From: Sacculina carcini
Taxonomy: Eukaryota > Arthropoda > Thecostraca > Sacculinidae
Assembly (NCBI GenBank): GCA_916048095.2
Contig: CAJZIA020000002.1
Coordinates: forward strand, 1-64,000
DNA length: 64,000 bases
Direction: 5' to 3'
Part shown: positions 41,105 through 52,860 of the stretch, one piece after another
Numbering within the stretch: the first letter of the stretch is position 1
Layout: every line of letters begins with the position of its first letter
Notes under the pieces: model-generated
Told to the model about the DNA's origin: nothing
Database searches by the model: none
The model's input: the letters and a program-made list of their open reading frames with translations, nothing else
Translations under genes and position numbers: made by a program

Positions 41105-41566
41105 TCTACATATATAAAAGGAATTATCTGTCTGTGTGTGTATGCTTGAATATGAGGTGACTTAATTGCGCGGGCTCAGTGGTATAGATCAGGGGCTTTA
41201 AACGCAAACGAAGCGATGTTTATGAAATAAAAATGTCCCGCGGGCAGCAACTATAGACAATATGACGTTCAATTTCACCGTGTAGAATGAATTCATACAC
41301 AAAACTACCGGATTTGACTTCAAGATCCAGAACGGATCGTGTTCGAGCTCTGAATTATTCCGCACGACGGGCGGGTTTAAATATGAGGAGGGCTGAGGGA
41401 GAATATTTTGTTGAAATTAGAATAAAAATTATTTAATTTTGACTCCAATTGATAAAAAATGTATGAGTTTACCTTTTTTCCTTTTTAATTTGCCATATTT
41501 TGTATAAATTGAATACGAATTTCATTTTATGAATTTCTCCGCACAACGGGCGGGTTTTAATGCTAG
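41105..41566 (+). mobile_element. Complete short non-autonomous Helitron-like element
   Basis: 462 bp: starts TCTACATATATAAAAGG, ends with hairpin CCGC-acaacgg-GCGG and TTTTAATGCTAG, flanked by A and T. These are the Helitron rules (5' TC, 3' CTRR, insertion between A and T, no target duplication). Confidence 0.75.
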
Positions 41567-41885
41567 TAAAGATATAAGATTAAAATTGGTATATAACACC
41601 GCATGAAATATAAACGTTGTTACAGTTCCAATTCAGTTGCGGTTGACAGTGAATGAGCAATAAATATCATTCACTGTTTGCTGTTTTATGGTGTCAAAAC
41701 TGAAATAAAAAGGTTGTGCTCAATTTTAGCTCAGATATAATTATTGTGTGTGGGAAAAATCACCAAATTTACCGATTTCTAATATTTCTCATGATTTATT
41801 TATGCTGATCAGCTCAATGTGTTCTAGTGTGTTTATATGCTTTCACTGTTGTTTTTCTCCTAGCAATTTGTTCATCTACATATAT
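41567..41885. other. Intron sequence, nothing recognised
   Basis: AT-rich, non-coding. Confidence 0.5.
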
Positions 41886-42548
41886 GTCTACTCCAATGCC
41901 ACCTAGACTACAGGCCCTTCCACGAAAGAAAGACGACGTCAATAAAGTATGACGTCGAAAAAGAAAGTATCACGAAGTAGTCAAGAAAGTATGACGTCGT
42001 CGTCACGTTACAGTGCTCGGACGAGTTTTTAAGGTGTCAGCATGGCAGTTGCACAGTAGCGAGCGCACGTGGTTAGTGCTCTCGTGTGTTTAGTGTTTTA
42101 TCGCGTGCTATTCTTGGCGATAATTGACGTGTTTAGTGAGTTTCACTTCAGTGTGGCTTAGAGTGATGTGCGAATTTGTCAAATTTCGTGTCAAGTGTGA
42201 TTTGCGCAGCCATTTTGTGATCCTCACTCGGATGATTCTGCATGTCATCATCCTGAACATTTTGCTGCGGTCAGAGGTTTGGTTACGTTGATAGGCTCAG
42301 TAAAATATGCACATCTGCTCGTTTCTCATGTGGTCTTGGCTTCGTTAAATATGTCTTATATATATTTGCATACCATCATAGTTATAAATCAACAGAGGTG
42401 AACACTGTTTAGCTGTTCAGCTTTGTAGCTGCTAGTGTTTCGCTTTTCGTCTAAATTGGTTGTTTAAAATTAGGTTATTCATCATGCAATATATATATTA
42501 GTGATGCTTGAAACTCATTAGCGACAATATATAACAGAAATCATTTCA

Positions 42549-42745
42549 GATCTCGAGTAGTTCAGTGACTAAGGCGCTGAAATCTTGCGTCAGAGGCTCG
42601 CGGTTCGAATCTTGGCCCGTGTGTAAATTTTATTACCCGCTTGAGTTTACTGGGAGGCATCGCTGTAGATTGGTTCACAGCGGGTCGTGTCATGTAGTCA
42701 CCTTATGGTACGCGCTTAAAATACCAATTAATATTAATCATAATA
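42549..42745 (+). mobile_element. tRNA-derived SINE, copy 2
   Basis: Box A tagttcagtgactaaggcg (about 42558) and box B ggttcgaatcttgg (about 42602), then the body cccgcttgag...ggttcacagcgggtcgtgtcatgtagtcacc...gcgcttaaaat shared with the SINE at 17081. AT-rich tail. Confidence 0.8.
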
Positions 42746-43240
42746 AATAACTGCTGGTAGTATGAAATGTATAGCTTATCACAGATATATTGATGCTTTC
42801 TTGTTTGTGTTCATTATGATGTATTATCAGAAAATTCCTGAAGCTGTGTTCCGGGGTACAAAAAGGAATGACGACCGATAGTCTAAATTCAGCATGTTCT
42901 CATTCCCAGAAAAGCAAGAATTACTATATAGCGTGTCATGGAAATATCCAAGCACACCGGAGCATCTTCAATCATATTAGCATCATAGAGATTGTGTGAA
43001 TCACGCTTAAATCAGGTATTGTTTCAAATTGTTTGTGTTTTTATGGAAAAAAGACACAAAATCCAGTGTGCTAATGCTCGAATTTATTGATCATCGTACG
43101 GTTTGTCGCTCAAAGCTGTTCGTCCGTCGAGTATTGAAGGACAAAATGTTAAACTTGTGCTGAATGTTAGGAGTGATTTTGCGGTGTTGGTTCTAAGATC
43201 ATTGGGTGCTACAAATAATCCTGGTTTCTCTGAAGATACT
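42746..43240. other. Interior of the TIR unit, nothing recognised
   Basis: AT-rich, non-coding by inspection. Confidence 0.45.
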
Positions 43241-43886
43241 GCTCATTTTATACTGTTCAATCCAAACAATTGTTGAAACGGGACTTTGGTCAAAAAAATT
43301 TATTATCTTTTTCCAATGAGTTAAGTGATTTCGAGTGGGATCATGTATTGTCATCAGTTTGCCCTAATGAAGCATATGATTTGTTCTCCGACGCTTTCAG
43401 AGAAATGTTTGAATGTCATTTTCCTTTGAAGTACTTCAAACCAAAGAAAGCATCAAGCTATTTATCCACAGGATTAATAAACTGTATCAAAGAGAAGCAC
43501 AGACTAAGCAGACTAGCGTATAAGTGGCCGCTCACCTATAAAGAGAGATTTAAAAGATATAGAAATATACTGACTGGAGCGTTGAGAACTGCCAAAAATG
43601 AATTTTTCAGAAACCAGCTGAAAGTTAAACAGGGAAACCCAAAAGAAACGTGGAAAGTGTTAAATACTATTCTGGGTAATAATGAAAGTGCTATGAATAG
43701 AAATATAAAATTGGACCAGGTAGAAGAGAAGGAAACAGCTGAAACCTTCAACAAGCACTTCACTGGCTTGATAGACAAAACAAATGAAAACACTAATATA
43801 TCGGGACCGAGCTTCACCACCTATCTCAAACAACCGACATTGTCCTCCATGTATTTGTATCCTTGCGCGGAATCAGAAGTACTATC
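43240..43886 (+). pseudogene. LINE-D, first part (linker and start of RT)
   Basis: 5'-truncated non-LTR element of Jockey/CR1-like type. The open frame 43270-43886 (LLKRDFGQKNLLSF...EVLS) covers the region between endonuclease and RT. The endonuclease itself is missing. It is interrupted by LTR-4 within CTATC, and the frame resumes in phase at 45462-45467. Confidence 0.85.
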
Positions 43887-44150
43887 TGTGGTGTAATCGT
43901 GTGTAGTGAGAGAGAGAGTGTGTGTGTGAAAGATTGTGAGTGCGTGAACGTGTTAGTGTGTCTATGTGTGATCGTGTATAGTTGAATTGTATTTTGCGTG
44001 CGAGAGTGTGTGAGCGAGTGTGTCTAGTTGTTTCGGTGTGTGTGTGTGCAGTTGTTTCGGTGTGTGTGTATGCGTTTGTGAATTGTCCATGCCCCGCAGC
44101 GGCGAGTGAATGACCGGCTCGCCGCTGATTGGTTGTTGCGGCGGGTGAGG

Positions 44151-44183
<33 letters not shown>

Positions 44184-45461
44184 GTGTGTGCTCCCGTGTG
44201 ACACGGTGTGAGCGGAGAGTCTTGTTCGTGGTGCGATTGTGGTGTGACGTCTTGTAGGCGCGCGTGGGGCAGTGATGCCCCACGCGCGCCTGTCTGTAAT
44301 ATAATTTAGTCTCTTCAGTTTTGTTACAAGCTATTTCGGCTTTTTGTTTTGGAATTATTTTTGTCTGCGACCCGGCTTCAGCAGCGGAGATGGTGCCTTC
44401 CAGCATCAGTAGCGGCCTACCAGCGGAGAACAGCGGTGGAGGTGCTCGGTGGCGTGTCAGGTGGTGTGCAGGGGGACGGCAGTGCAGCATGATGCCGGCG
44501 GGAGGCAGCTGAGGAGCTGTGGCCGAGGGATGCTGGTCGTCTCGCCTGCACTGGTGTAAGGCACGTCGCCGGGCAACTACAGGATTGTCGGTGGAGGCGA
44601 CGATCGCTCGTGGAGGATGCTGGTGCTGGACGGCAGGTGACAGAGAGGGGCTGCTGAAGCCGGAGGAAAACATGACGAACGACGGCGACGGCGTGGCCTG
44701 TGTGAACGGTGACGTCCCGGCTGCTTGCGGCAGGGTGCTGAAGAGCACTGGAGTCGACGGGAGCATAGTGGGTGCTGGGGTCGAAGTGTTGTGCCCTGTC
44801 GCGGCAGCCGGTGATGAAGAGGACGACAGGCTGCGGCGAAGCACCGAAGAGCACGGGCGGAGGCGGGAGCGTGGTCGACGCTGGGGCCTGACGTGTGTGC
44901 TTCGCCGCAGCCAAGGTGTGTGCATCTGGTGGAGGCCGTCGTCTAATTAGATTTTGGTTATTGGTTCATTTGTCTTGGTTTGCTTGGTTCGCGGTTTTTT
45001 GTTGATTTATGTTTCTTTAAAAACAGGTGGAGGTGTGGTGTAATCGTGTGTAGTGAGAGAGAGAGTGTGTGTGTGAAAGATTGTGAGTGCGTGAACGTGT
45101 TAGTGTGTCTATGTGTGATCGTGTATAGTTGAATTGTATTTTGCGTGCGAGAGTGTGTGAGCGAGTGTGTCTAGTTGTTTCGGTGTGTGTGTGTGCAGTT
45201 GTTTCGGTGTGTGTGTATGCGTTTGTGAATTGTCCATGCCCCGCAGCGGCGAGTGAATGACCGGCTCGCCGCTGATTGGTTGTTGCGGCGGGTGAGGACT
45301 GTGTGTGTGTGTGTCCGTGTGTGCTCCCGTGTGACACGGTGTGAGCGGAGAGTCTTGTTCGTGGTGCGATTGTGGTGTGACGTCTTGTAGGCGCGCGTGG
45401 GGCAGTGATGCCCCACGCGCGCCTGTCTGTAATATAATTTAGTCTCTTCAGTTTTGTTACA
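43887..45461 (+). mobile_element. LTR-4, non-coding LTR element (LARD/TRIM type) nested in LINE-D
   Basis: LTRs 43887-44328 and 45034-45461 (tgtggtgtaatcg ... gttttgttaca), target duplication CTATC (43882-43886, 45462-45466). The LTRs differ mainly in GT-repeat length. Internal region 705 bp, GC-rich, no gag or pol domain on either strand. Primer site agctatttcggc. aggtggagg precedes the 3' LTR. The LTR core (catgccccgc.gcggcgagtga... gctgattggttg) is shared with LTR-1, suggesting it is copied with proteins of that family. Confidence 0.9.
44329..44340 (+). promoter_or_regulatory. Primer-binding site of LTR-4, tRNA-Phe 5'-end complement
   Basis: AGCTATTTCGGC exactly at the LTR end, in an element with no coding constraint. 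Confidence 0.72.
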
Positions 45462-45466
45462 CTATC

Positions 45467-46964
45467 ATATATTAATTCATTAAAATCTAACTCTGCTGGT
45501 CATGATGAAATTCCTGCATCTATTTTGAAGCGGATTGCTATTCACATAGCCACTCCTCTAAGTCACATAATAAATTTGACTTTGTACAAGGGTGTCTTCC
45601 CGGATAAGTTGAAGATTGCTAAATCTCTACCCTTACATAAATCGGGTGTGAAATCTGATGTAAATAATTATAGATTAATATCGATTCTACCAGTTTTCAG
45701 CAAAATTTTCGAAAAAACAATCGCAAAAAGATTGACTGATTATTTAGAAAAAAATGGCTTATTAACTAAATCTCAATTCGGGTTCAGGAAAAACCGCTCA
45801 ACTGAAACAGCCCTTCTTCATTTTGTATCTGAAATTAACAATAAAATGGATAATAAAATGCATGTAGCTGCCGCATTTCTGGATATATCAAAGGCGTTCG
45901 ACTCATTAAATCACAATATACTGTCGAAAAAGCTACAAAATATTGGAGTGAGAGGTAATGCTCTCAAATTGCTGAATAGTTACTTATCTAACCGATTTCA
46001 ATATGTAACATGCAATAATGAAAGTTCTAGTCAAAAAATTATCAGACATGGTGTCCCGCAGGGCTCCATATTAGGGCCCATATTGTTCTTGATCTACATC
46101 GATGACATTGTTAATTGTGCTGATGCACACTTCACAATTTATGCAGACGACACAAGTATTGTAATCTCGGACAGAAATATACACAATCTGCATGCTAAAC
46201 TTTCTTCAGTGTTAGACAAAATCTACAATTGGATAAAAGCTAACAAGCTGAAACTAAACGTAAAAAAGACACAGTTAATGTTATTCCAAAATCGATCGTT
46301 GTCACATTGTATAGGTGCAGTAAAGGTGGATGGTGAAATTATTCAGAGAGTACATGCAACCAAATTTTTGGGTGTAACAGTAGATGATAATTTAAATTGG
46401 AAAGATCACATTGACTCGCTCTCTACAACATTATCGAAAATAGCTGGAATCATCTACCGTACGAGATACAGTCTAACACATGATGCGCTTTTGTCATTAT
46501 ACTATTGCTTATTCTATTCCAAATTAATCTATTGTATTTCAATTTGGGGATGTACATGGCCTTCATTTACAGAAAAATTGAGTGTTGTACAAAAGCGCAT
46601 GCTACGGATAATGTCGTTCATGAGAAGAGCAGAAACTACCAAAATAGTATTTAGTGAACTTAAAGTACTCAAAATGAAGTATGTACACAAATTTTTCCTA
46701 TTACTAAGGGTGTTCAGATCAATGAAGTGTAACGAAAGTATATTTCACGTACAGAGGCATCAACAATCCACGAGAAGGAACAACCTTGACTTAAAAATTC
46801 CGAGCTACAGAACATCACTGTATAAAAACTCTATTATATATCGTGGACCAGAAGTTTGGAACTCCTTACCCAACTGGATAAAATCCCAATGCTACTTCAT
46901 GTCAGTTGACACATTCAAGCGATATATTAAAAAACACCTCTATACTTTGCAGAGCGGAGAGTGA
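45467..46964 (+). pseudogene. LINE-D, second part (reverse transcriptase, C-terminus)
   Basis: Open RT frame: FGFRKNRSTETAL (about 45778), FLDISKAFDSLNH (about 45877), HGVPQGSILGPILF (about 46047), catalytic IYADDTSI (about 46138), then the thumb and the C-terminal YRTSLYKNSIIYRGPEVWNS...FKRYIKKHL typical of Jockey/CR1-type LINEs. No stops until 46964, so after its 5' truncation the copy is little damaged. A 3' fragment of the same family lies at 53588-53815 on the minus strand. Confidence 0.9.
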
Positions 46965-47625
46965 CAAATCTGGGTATAGCAAGTTAATTGGAACATTGGG
47001 TATGTTGTTGGGTATTGAGTTGCGTCTTTCTTTCCGCCTTGATATTGTCTTATAATAATATAATTTGTCCTGTACGTGAGATTAAGTGCTTGTGTGTGTT
47101 ATTGTTGTTGTGTATGTTATTGTTGCACGCGTATTTGCGTATGTGTACGTACGAAGGTGATTGTATGTATGTAAGTGCATGCTGCTGGGGGTATTTGGTG
47201 TGAAAATATATATGTGTGGCTTTCGTGTGAGGAAATATAAATTTTAATGTGCTAGCAAATATGCGATAAACGTCGGGAATTTTGTCACTTTCCCCATTTT
47301 GTCTCTTTTTTCACTTTGATTAAATGTATATGAAAGTTGTGAATTTATGGCTACATAAGCGAGATTATTATGGTATGAATGGTTATAAAGGTGATGATAT
47401 ATGTGGATAATTTTTTGTGTGTCTAAATGTGTCCGTTTATTTTATCTGTTTATGTTAACTGTTAACGTTTGACAATATTTCGCTGTATCACGTTCAATTA
47501 TTTATCAATGCCTGTCTAAAAGTCCGCTTGACAGGCACTAGCCTAATGTTTTGTGTTGAATTTTGCAATGTTATTGTTTGATGGAATTGGCAATAAACTC
47601 AAACTCAATAAAAAAAACTCAATTT
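46965..47625 (+). other. LINE-D 3' UTR and tail
   Basis: AT/GT-rich non-coding sequence ending caataaactcaaactcaataaaaaaaactcaattt, a polyadenylation-like 3' end. Confidence 0.65.
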
Positions 47626-48931
47626 AAATAATTTTGCGTTGGTGGACTATTTGTAATGTAATGACACCGTATAAAGGCCCAGGTTGAGAAATACTTATTC
47701 TCATCTGTTGACTGATGCAGCTATGGATGTCAGGCATTTGTTTGTGGAGCGTTTAGTGAGATGGTTGGATGGATGAATGTCAGACAGGAATATGGTCGGT
47801 TTGACTAGAGACATTTTGGCTGTGTATCACACATCACATATCACACAACATATGCGCTCTGTGAGATCACGAAATTGTGTGCCAATGAGCTGGGATTGTC
47901 GTGCATTATCACATCGAATAATATTTATTTATATTGATTTCATCAGGCAATATTGATTTATCACTTCAGACAATATTGATTTGAAATATTTAACGTGTTT
48001 CGCGGAATACTTTCGTTATATTTTTTAAGATGCGGCTGAACATGTCATCTTTCGTATATGTGAGGCTGATATTTCACATTCTCATGATCCAGTGATCGTA
48101 TATGTTGCAGGTTATTGTTGTTATTATTGCTATTCTCAAAAACAGGATTGTAATTCATGTAAAAACATTTTGGCTGCGCGAAGTGAAACCATATCATCCG
48201 AACATTTCTCGTATTTGAGATAAATTGGTCGCCGAAGTCTGTTATATTATAGTGATGTTGATAATATTGTTTTGCTTTGGTTTCAACTGTGCAGAAGTAT
48301 ACTAAGTTTGATAAATTGAGTATTGTTGGAAACCAGCGCGCAAAAGATAGGTTTCATGCTCTAGAAAAACTGTGATTGATTGTGAAACTGTGATGAAACT
48401 GTGAGTGATTGCGGTGTTATGCTTGACTTCTTGTACTGTTCTCAACATAGTAATTTACAAAAAGTGTGTGCACCGCTTTAAATGTTCTTCTGAACAATAA
48501 TTGATGTGACAGATATTCATCTACATTTAATTAGAGAGAAATTGAAGCGAAAACGTTCCACATTGTCACGTGTGTAGTGGTTGCATGTTTGTGTTGTGAC
48601 TTTTTTCATGCCTGGGTGGTTTTATAATGTATTCAGTTATTCCATTTGGAATTGTATTTGAAGCTTTGTATGTTGGTCACATGATTTTTCAAGTCAGTTA
48701 AACCGGAATGTCAGTCAAACACCCGCATTAACACATAGCAACGCGTATCGCCCGTACGAGTGAAGGGACCGCCATCGATGACGTCATACTTTCGTGAAAC
48801 GGCCTGTATCTAGGTGGCGTTGTGTCTACTCTTTCACGAGCTTTTAGTATATTCTACTTTTTATACACCAATCCACAAGCTTCATGTGACAAACAGCTGA
48901 AAAGCCATGTTTGATGCATGTGTGCTCGCAG
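47626..48931. other. Right part of the TIR unit and end of intron 2
   Basis: AT-rich. It carries the right inverted repeat (about 48775-48836) and ends with the acceptor tgtgtgctcgcag before 48932. No gene. Confidence 0.5.
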
Positions 48932-49246
48932 GACGGAGGCGTGATCTATGATGATAAGGATGACGAAGATGATGACGAGGTGAGCAGTGATGGGTCTTAC
49001 TGCTATGTGGACATTTACGCCGACTACACGACCACACTGGACGCCACACTCACCGACGACGGAGACCCGGCGCTCGTTGTCGACGAGTTTGTCGTGCTGC
49101 GCGACACTCTGGAGCACGTGCGCCAGCAGGAGCAGCAGATGGCCGGCTGGCACGCGGCACTCACAGCCACTGAGCGACAGCAAACACTGCGAGACTTGTG
49201 TGCCGCGACCGAACTGCGGACGAGCAGCAGCCATCAACAAGCATAA
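48932..49246 (+). CDS. Importin-7/8-like gene, C-terminal exon
   Basis: Acceptor gtgctcgcag|GACGG, phase 0, fitting the phase-0 end at 25483. It encodes an acidic run (DDKDDEDDDEVSS) and then a conserved-looking segment (YADYTTTLDATLTDDGDPALVVDEFVVLRDTLEHV...WHAALTATERQQTLRDLCAATELR). This aligns with my recollection of the last part of importin-7/8, where a tyrosine/leucine-rich stretch is followed by a tryptophan-containing helix. It stops at TAA 49244-49246, a little short of the family's usual end, and runs directly into LINE-B. Confidence 0.85.
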   Translation, partial: DGGVIYDDKDDEDDDEVSSDGSYCYVDIYADYTTTLDATLTDDGDPALVVDEFVVLRDTLEHVRQQEQQMAGWHAALTATERQQTLRDLCAATELRTSSSHQQA

Positions 49247-52200
49247 TCAATCAGATTTGCAGGTGGTTGCGGTTCGGTGCTCGCTGGGTGGTAGGGAGGT
49301 GAGTGTGTGCTCATTGTACCTGCCGCCTGGTCGCCCGTTCCCAAGGGCTGATGTCGAGTTTTTAATCAGTTCACTTTCACCCCATTTTTGTGTGTTGGGC
49401 GATTTTAATGCTCACAACCCTTTTTGTGGTTGTGATGCATATTGTAGCCGTGGTTTTATTATGGGGATATTTTAACTGTTTTAGACATAGGTATTTTGAA
49501 CACAGGCACATATACGCATTGCACCATGCCATCGGGTAGCATGTCCGGTCTGGACCTCAGTCTGTGCAGTCCCAGTCTGCAGGCATCCACGAGCTGGACC
49601 GTTGAGAACAGTCTGCATGGGAGTGACCACTTCCCTATATGGATCTGTCTCAATGAGGTACCTAGGTTGGGAACACGACCACCGAGGTGGAATTTCAAAC
49701 GAGCTGATTGGGTCCGCTATGATTGCTTGACACTGGAAGTCATGGGCAACCCAACACTTCGACCCAGCGTCGAAAATTTTACTGAGGCAATTGTCACCTG
49801 TGCCAAACATAGCATTCCGCGTACGAGATCGCGTCCCCGGCGGCGTCCTGTTCCTTGGTGGACAGACGCGTGTTCTGTGGCGTTGCGAGAGCGACGTCGT
49901 TGCTGGAGTCGCTTCCGGCGCAACAGCACGGTGGCAAACATGATTTGCTTTCGCCACGCTCGCGCACAAGCTCGATGGACCTTTCGCGAGGCGAAGCGGG
50001 CCTCGTGGGTGTCCTATGTGTCCACCATTAATCGGCATTGTCCTATATCCACCATATGGACCGTATAAAGCGCATATCTGGGAAGTACCGTCCCACTCCT
50101 CTGCCTTCTCTGAATATCAGTGGCGTGGACGTGATATATCCGGTGCATGTTGCTGACGAAATTGGCCGATATTTAGCGGAGCGCTGTCGTGCAAACGTGG
50201 ACGACCCTGATTTTGCGGCGATCAAACAGCAGTGCGAGATATCACCCGTTGATTTCTCCACCAGCTGTCAGCTGCCAATCAACAGCGATTTTTCTGCATC
50301 TTAGCTGAGAGCAGCCTTGCGATTGCTTCGCGATGTGGCTGAAGGCCCTGATGAGGTGCACAACCTCATGCTGAAACGTCTGTCGTCCGCAGTGCTGTCC
50401 ACCTTGCTGCAGGTCTTCAATGATCTGTGGAATGGTGGGCAGTTTCCGGCCTCCTGGCGACGGGCAATCGTGATACCCATCATGAAACAGGGCAAATCGG
50501 GCGATCATCCGTCTGACTATCGCCCGATATCGCTTACCTCCAGTCTCTGCAAGCTGTTTGAGAAAATGGTTTGCAGACGGCTGGTATGGTTTTTGGAACG
50601 CGGTCGGCTGTTCAATGATGCTCAGTGCGGATTTCGCCAGGGTCCCTCAACGTTAGACCACTTGGTGACCATCGACTCTCGCGTACGTGAAAGTTTCGTG
50701 CGAGGTCACCACGTCGGGCGATATTCTTTGACATCGAGAAGGCATATGACACCACATGGCGACATGGTATTCTTCGCAAACTGCATCGCTGTGGTGTCAG
50801 AGGCAACATGGGGAGGTTCGTACACAATTTCCTTTTGTACCGCACATTCTGTGTGCGTGTGGGGAACTCCCTGTCTCGTCCGTTCGATCAGGCAGAAGGC
50901 GTTCCACAGGGTAGTGTGCTCAGCGTGGCCCTTTTTGCCATAATGATCAACGACATTGACAATCCTTTGCCTCCCTCGATTGGACGGTCTCTATTTGTGG
51001 ACGACTTCGCCGTATGGTGTTCCTCCTGCAGCACTGTTGCTGTCCAGCGTCAACTGCAGCGGGCGGTGAATAAAATAGAGACTTGGGGGAACGCGTAACG
51101 GCTTCCGCTTCTCGACGTCCAAAAGGGTCGGTGTACACTTCTGCCGCCGTCGAGGTGCCTGCCCTGACATGGAAGTGGAATTGTACGGCAGTGCTGTCTC
51201 ATTCCAACGCACGGCTCGGTTTTTAGGGGTCACGTTGGACTCGCGCTTGACCTACACCGCCCATATTTCACAGCTGAGAACCACATGTATAAAGGCACTG
51301 AATGTGCTGAAAACTGTTCCACGCATGCGGTATGGAGCAGATCGACAGTCCCTTCTCCTTCTGTACCGCTCGTTAGTCAGGTCGCGTCTCGATTACGCAA
51401 GCATCGTGTATGATCTGGCTTAGGAGTCAGCTAAATGCCGTTTGAATGTCGTACACCACGCAGGGATACGCTTTGCCACCGGCGCGTTTCGCACGTCGCT
51501 AATCGTCAGCCTCCTTGTTGAGGCTAATGAGGCTCCGCTGGCGCTCCGTCGTCAAAAGCTGGGCATGCGGTATTCTTGCAAGCTGGAAAGCACCCATGAA
51601 AACCCCGCGTATGACGTGGTATTTTCCCAGCATGTGCCTGAGCAGCAGCACCTTCCAGGACCTCAGTGTTCTGTGCTGTTTTGCGGCAAAATGAAGGCAC
51701 TGCTGGAGTCATGCGTGATGGGTGCTAACGACGTCCTCAGACAAGAATACACGGCGGAGTCACCCTGGGAATTGGTCACACCCGAGGTTAACGTCTCGCT
51801 AGCAGCTCTGCCGAAACACCGTACAGTGCCCAGTGTGCTTCGCTCAAACACACTGGAGCGAATTCATTCTTACGGACGGTTCTTACTGCCGTGTACACTG
51901 ATGGATCTAAGTCGGCCAGTGGTGTGGGTTGAGCTTTTGTAAGTGGAGGTACGTGCCGCTCGAGCACGCTGCCACCGACCGCCTCCATTTACACGGCTGA
52001 ACTTCACGCTATCCTGCTGCCCCTGGTTTTTATTCGCTCATCTTCGTTTTCATTGTTTTCAGTTTTATCTGACTCCCTTAGTGCTTTAACTTCATTATCG
52101 TCTTTCTCCTTACATCCTCTTATACAGAGGATTTTTATCTCTCTTGACATCATCCATCACCAGGGCAAGCGTGTAAAGTTCTGCTGGATTCCGGCCCATA

Positions 52201-52710
52201 TTGGTATTTTGGGCAACGAGCGAGCTGACAGAGCCGCAAAAAGAGTTGCTGAACGACACTTTTATTCGTTTTATTTTAACTTTCCCATTCCGTATTCGGA
52301 CTTTTACCCTATTATGCATCGTTTTATCCGTTCTCGCTGGCAGCTTTCCTGGGACGAATGTGGTACTAACAAACTCAAAGCAGTGAAGCCCGAAATCGGA
52401 CATTGGATGTGCTCTTGTCGCCGGAAGAGGTCCGAGGAAGTGGCACTCTGTCGTCTACGTGTGGGTCACATGTACGACACGCATCGCCATCTTCTACTCG
52501 GACAACCTGAACCCACGTGCAGCGCATATAATGCACGTCTCTCCTTGCAACACATCCTGGTGGAATGTCCAGCATTCTCAGAGGCGCGTCAACGTTTTCT
52601 TGGATCTGTTCGGACTATTGACGAAGTTTTAGGACATGAGCAATCGGCGGTCATTGAGGGCCGCATTTTTGAATTTTTACGGTTTTTGCCTTTTACAATT
52701 ATTTATTGAT
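49247..52710 (+). pseudogene. LINE-B ORF2 (endonuclease remnant, RT, RNase H, CCHC)
   Basis: Endonuclease part: VVAVRCSLGG...CVLGDFNAHNPFCG (to 49470) and HGSDHFPIWI (about 49616). RT: PSDYRPISLTSSLCKLFEKM (about 50510), FRQGPSTLDHL, FDIEKAYDTTWRHG (frame change near 50720), GVPQGSVLS, catalytic FVDDFAVW (about 50994). RNase H about 51885-52260 with WIPAHIGILGNERAD; C-terminal C..YNARLSLQHILVEC (about 52525), in which the second Cys of the first pair is Tyr. At least five frameshifts or stops (about 49480, 50045, 50304, 50720, 51100, 51420, 51890). I/R1-like by RNase H and motif order. Dead copy. Confidence 0.85.
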
Positions 52711-52860
52711 TTTTATTCTTCTGACTTTCATATCCATATCACTCACCCTCACGCATATTTATTTCATCGCTCCATTACGTCCATTACGTTCATATGCATA
52801 GTTTTTGTTTAATTTAGACAGACTGGGGGGTGCCATATGGTCCTAGATGGTCTCGACCTC
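49247..52860 (+). mobile_element. LINE-B, RNase H-bearing non-LTR element, 5'-truncated
   Basis: Same family as LINE-A (late RT and RNase H nearly identical). It begins inside the endonuclease, about at the stop codon of the importin exon, and ends with gacagactggggggtgccatatggtcctag. It keeps the RT core. Confidence 0.85.

Larger units (their letters stand above)
41886..48836. mobile_element. Probable DNA transposon bounded by imperfect inverted repeats
   Basis: Left end gccacctagactacaggccc...cacgaaag (about 41899-41930) is inverted at the right (ctttcgtgaaacggcctgta...ggtggc, about 48790-48822). Subterminal aaagtatgacgtc boxes occur at about 41947 and 41988, and inverted at about 48779. 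I see no transposase. The unit contains a SINE and LINE-D with its nested LTR-4, so its own DNA is about 41886-43240 and 47626-48836. Superfamily and target duplication undetermined. Confidence 0.55.

Noticed and set aside
42549..42640. Functional tRNA gene
   Set aside because: Box A and B are present but no cloverleaf acceptor stem is formed; the SINE body follows directly.
44519..44950. 143-residue ORF in the interior of LTR-4
   Set aside because: GC-rich sequence with overlapping frames on both strands and no gag or pol motif.
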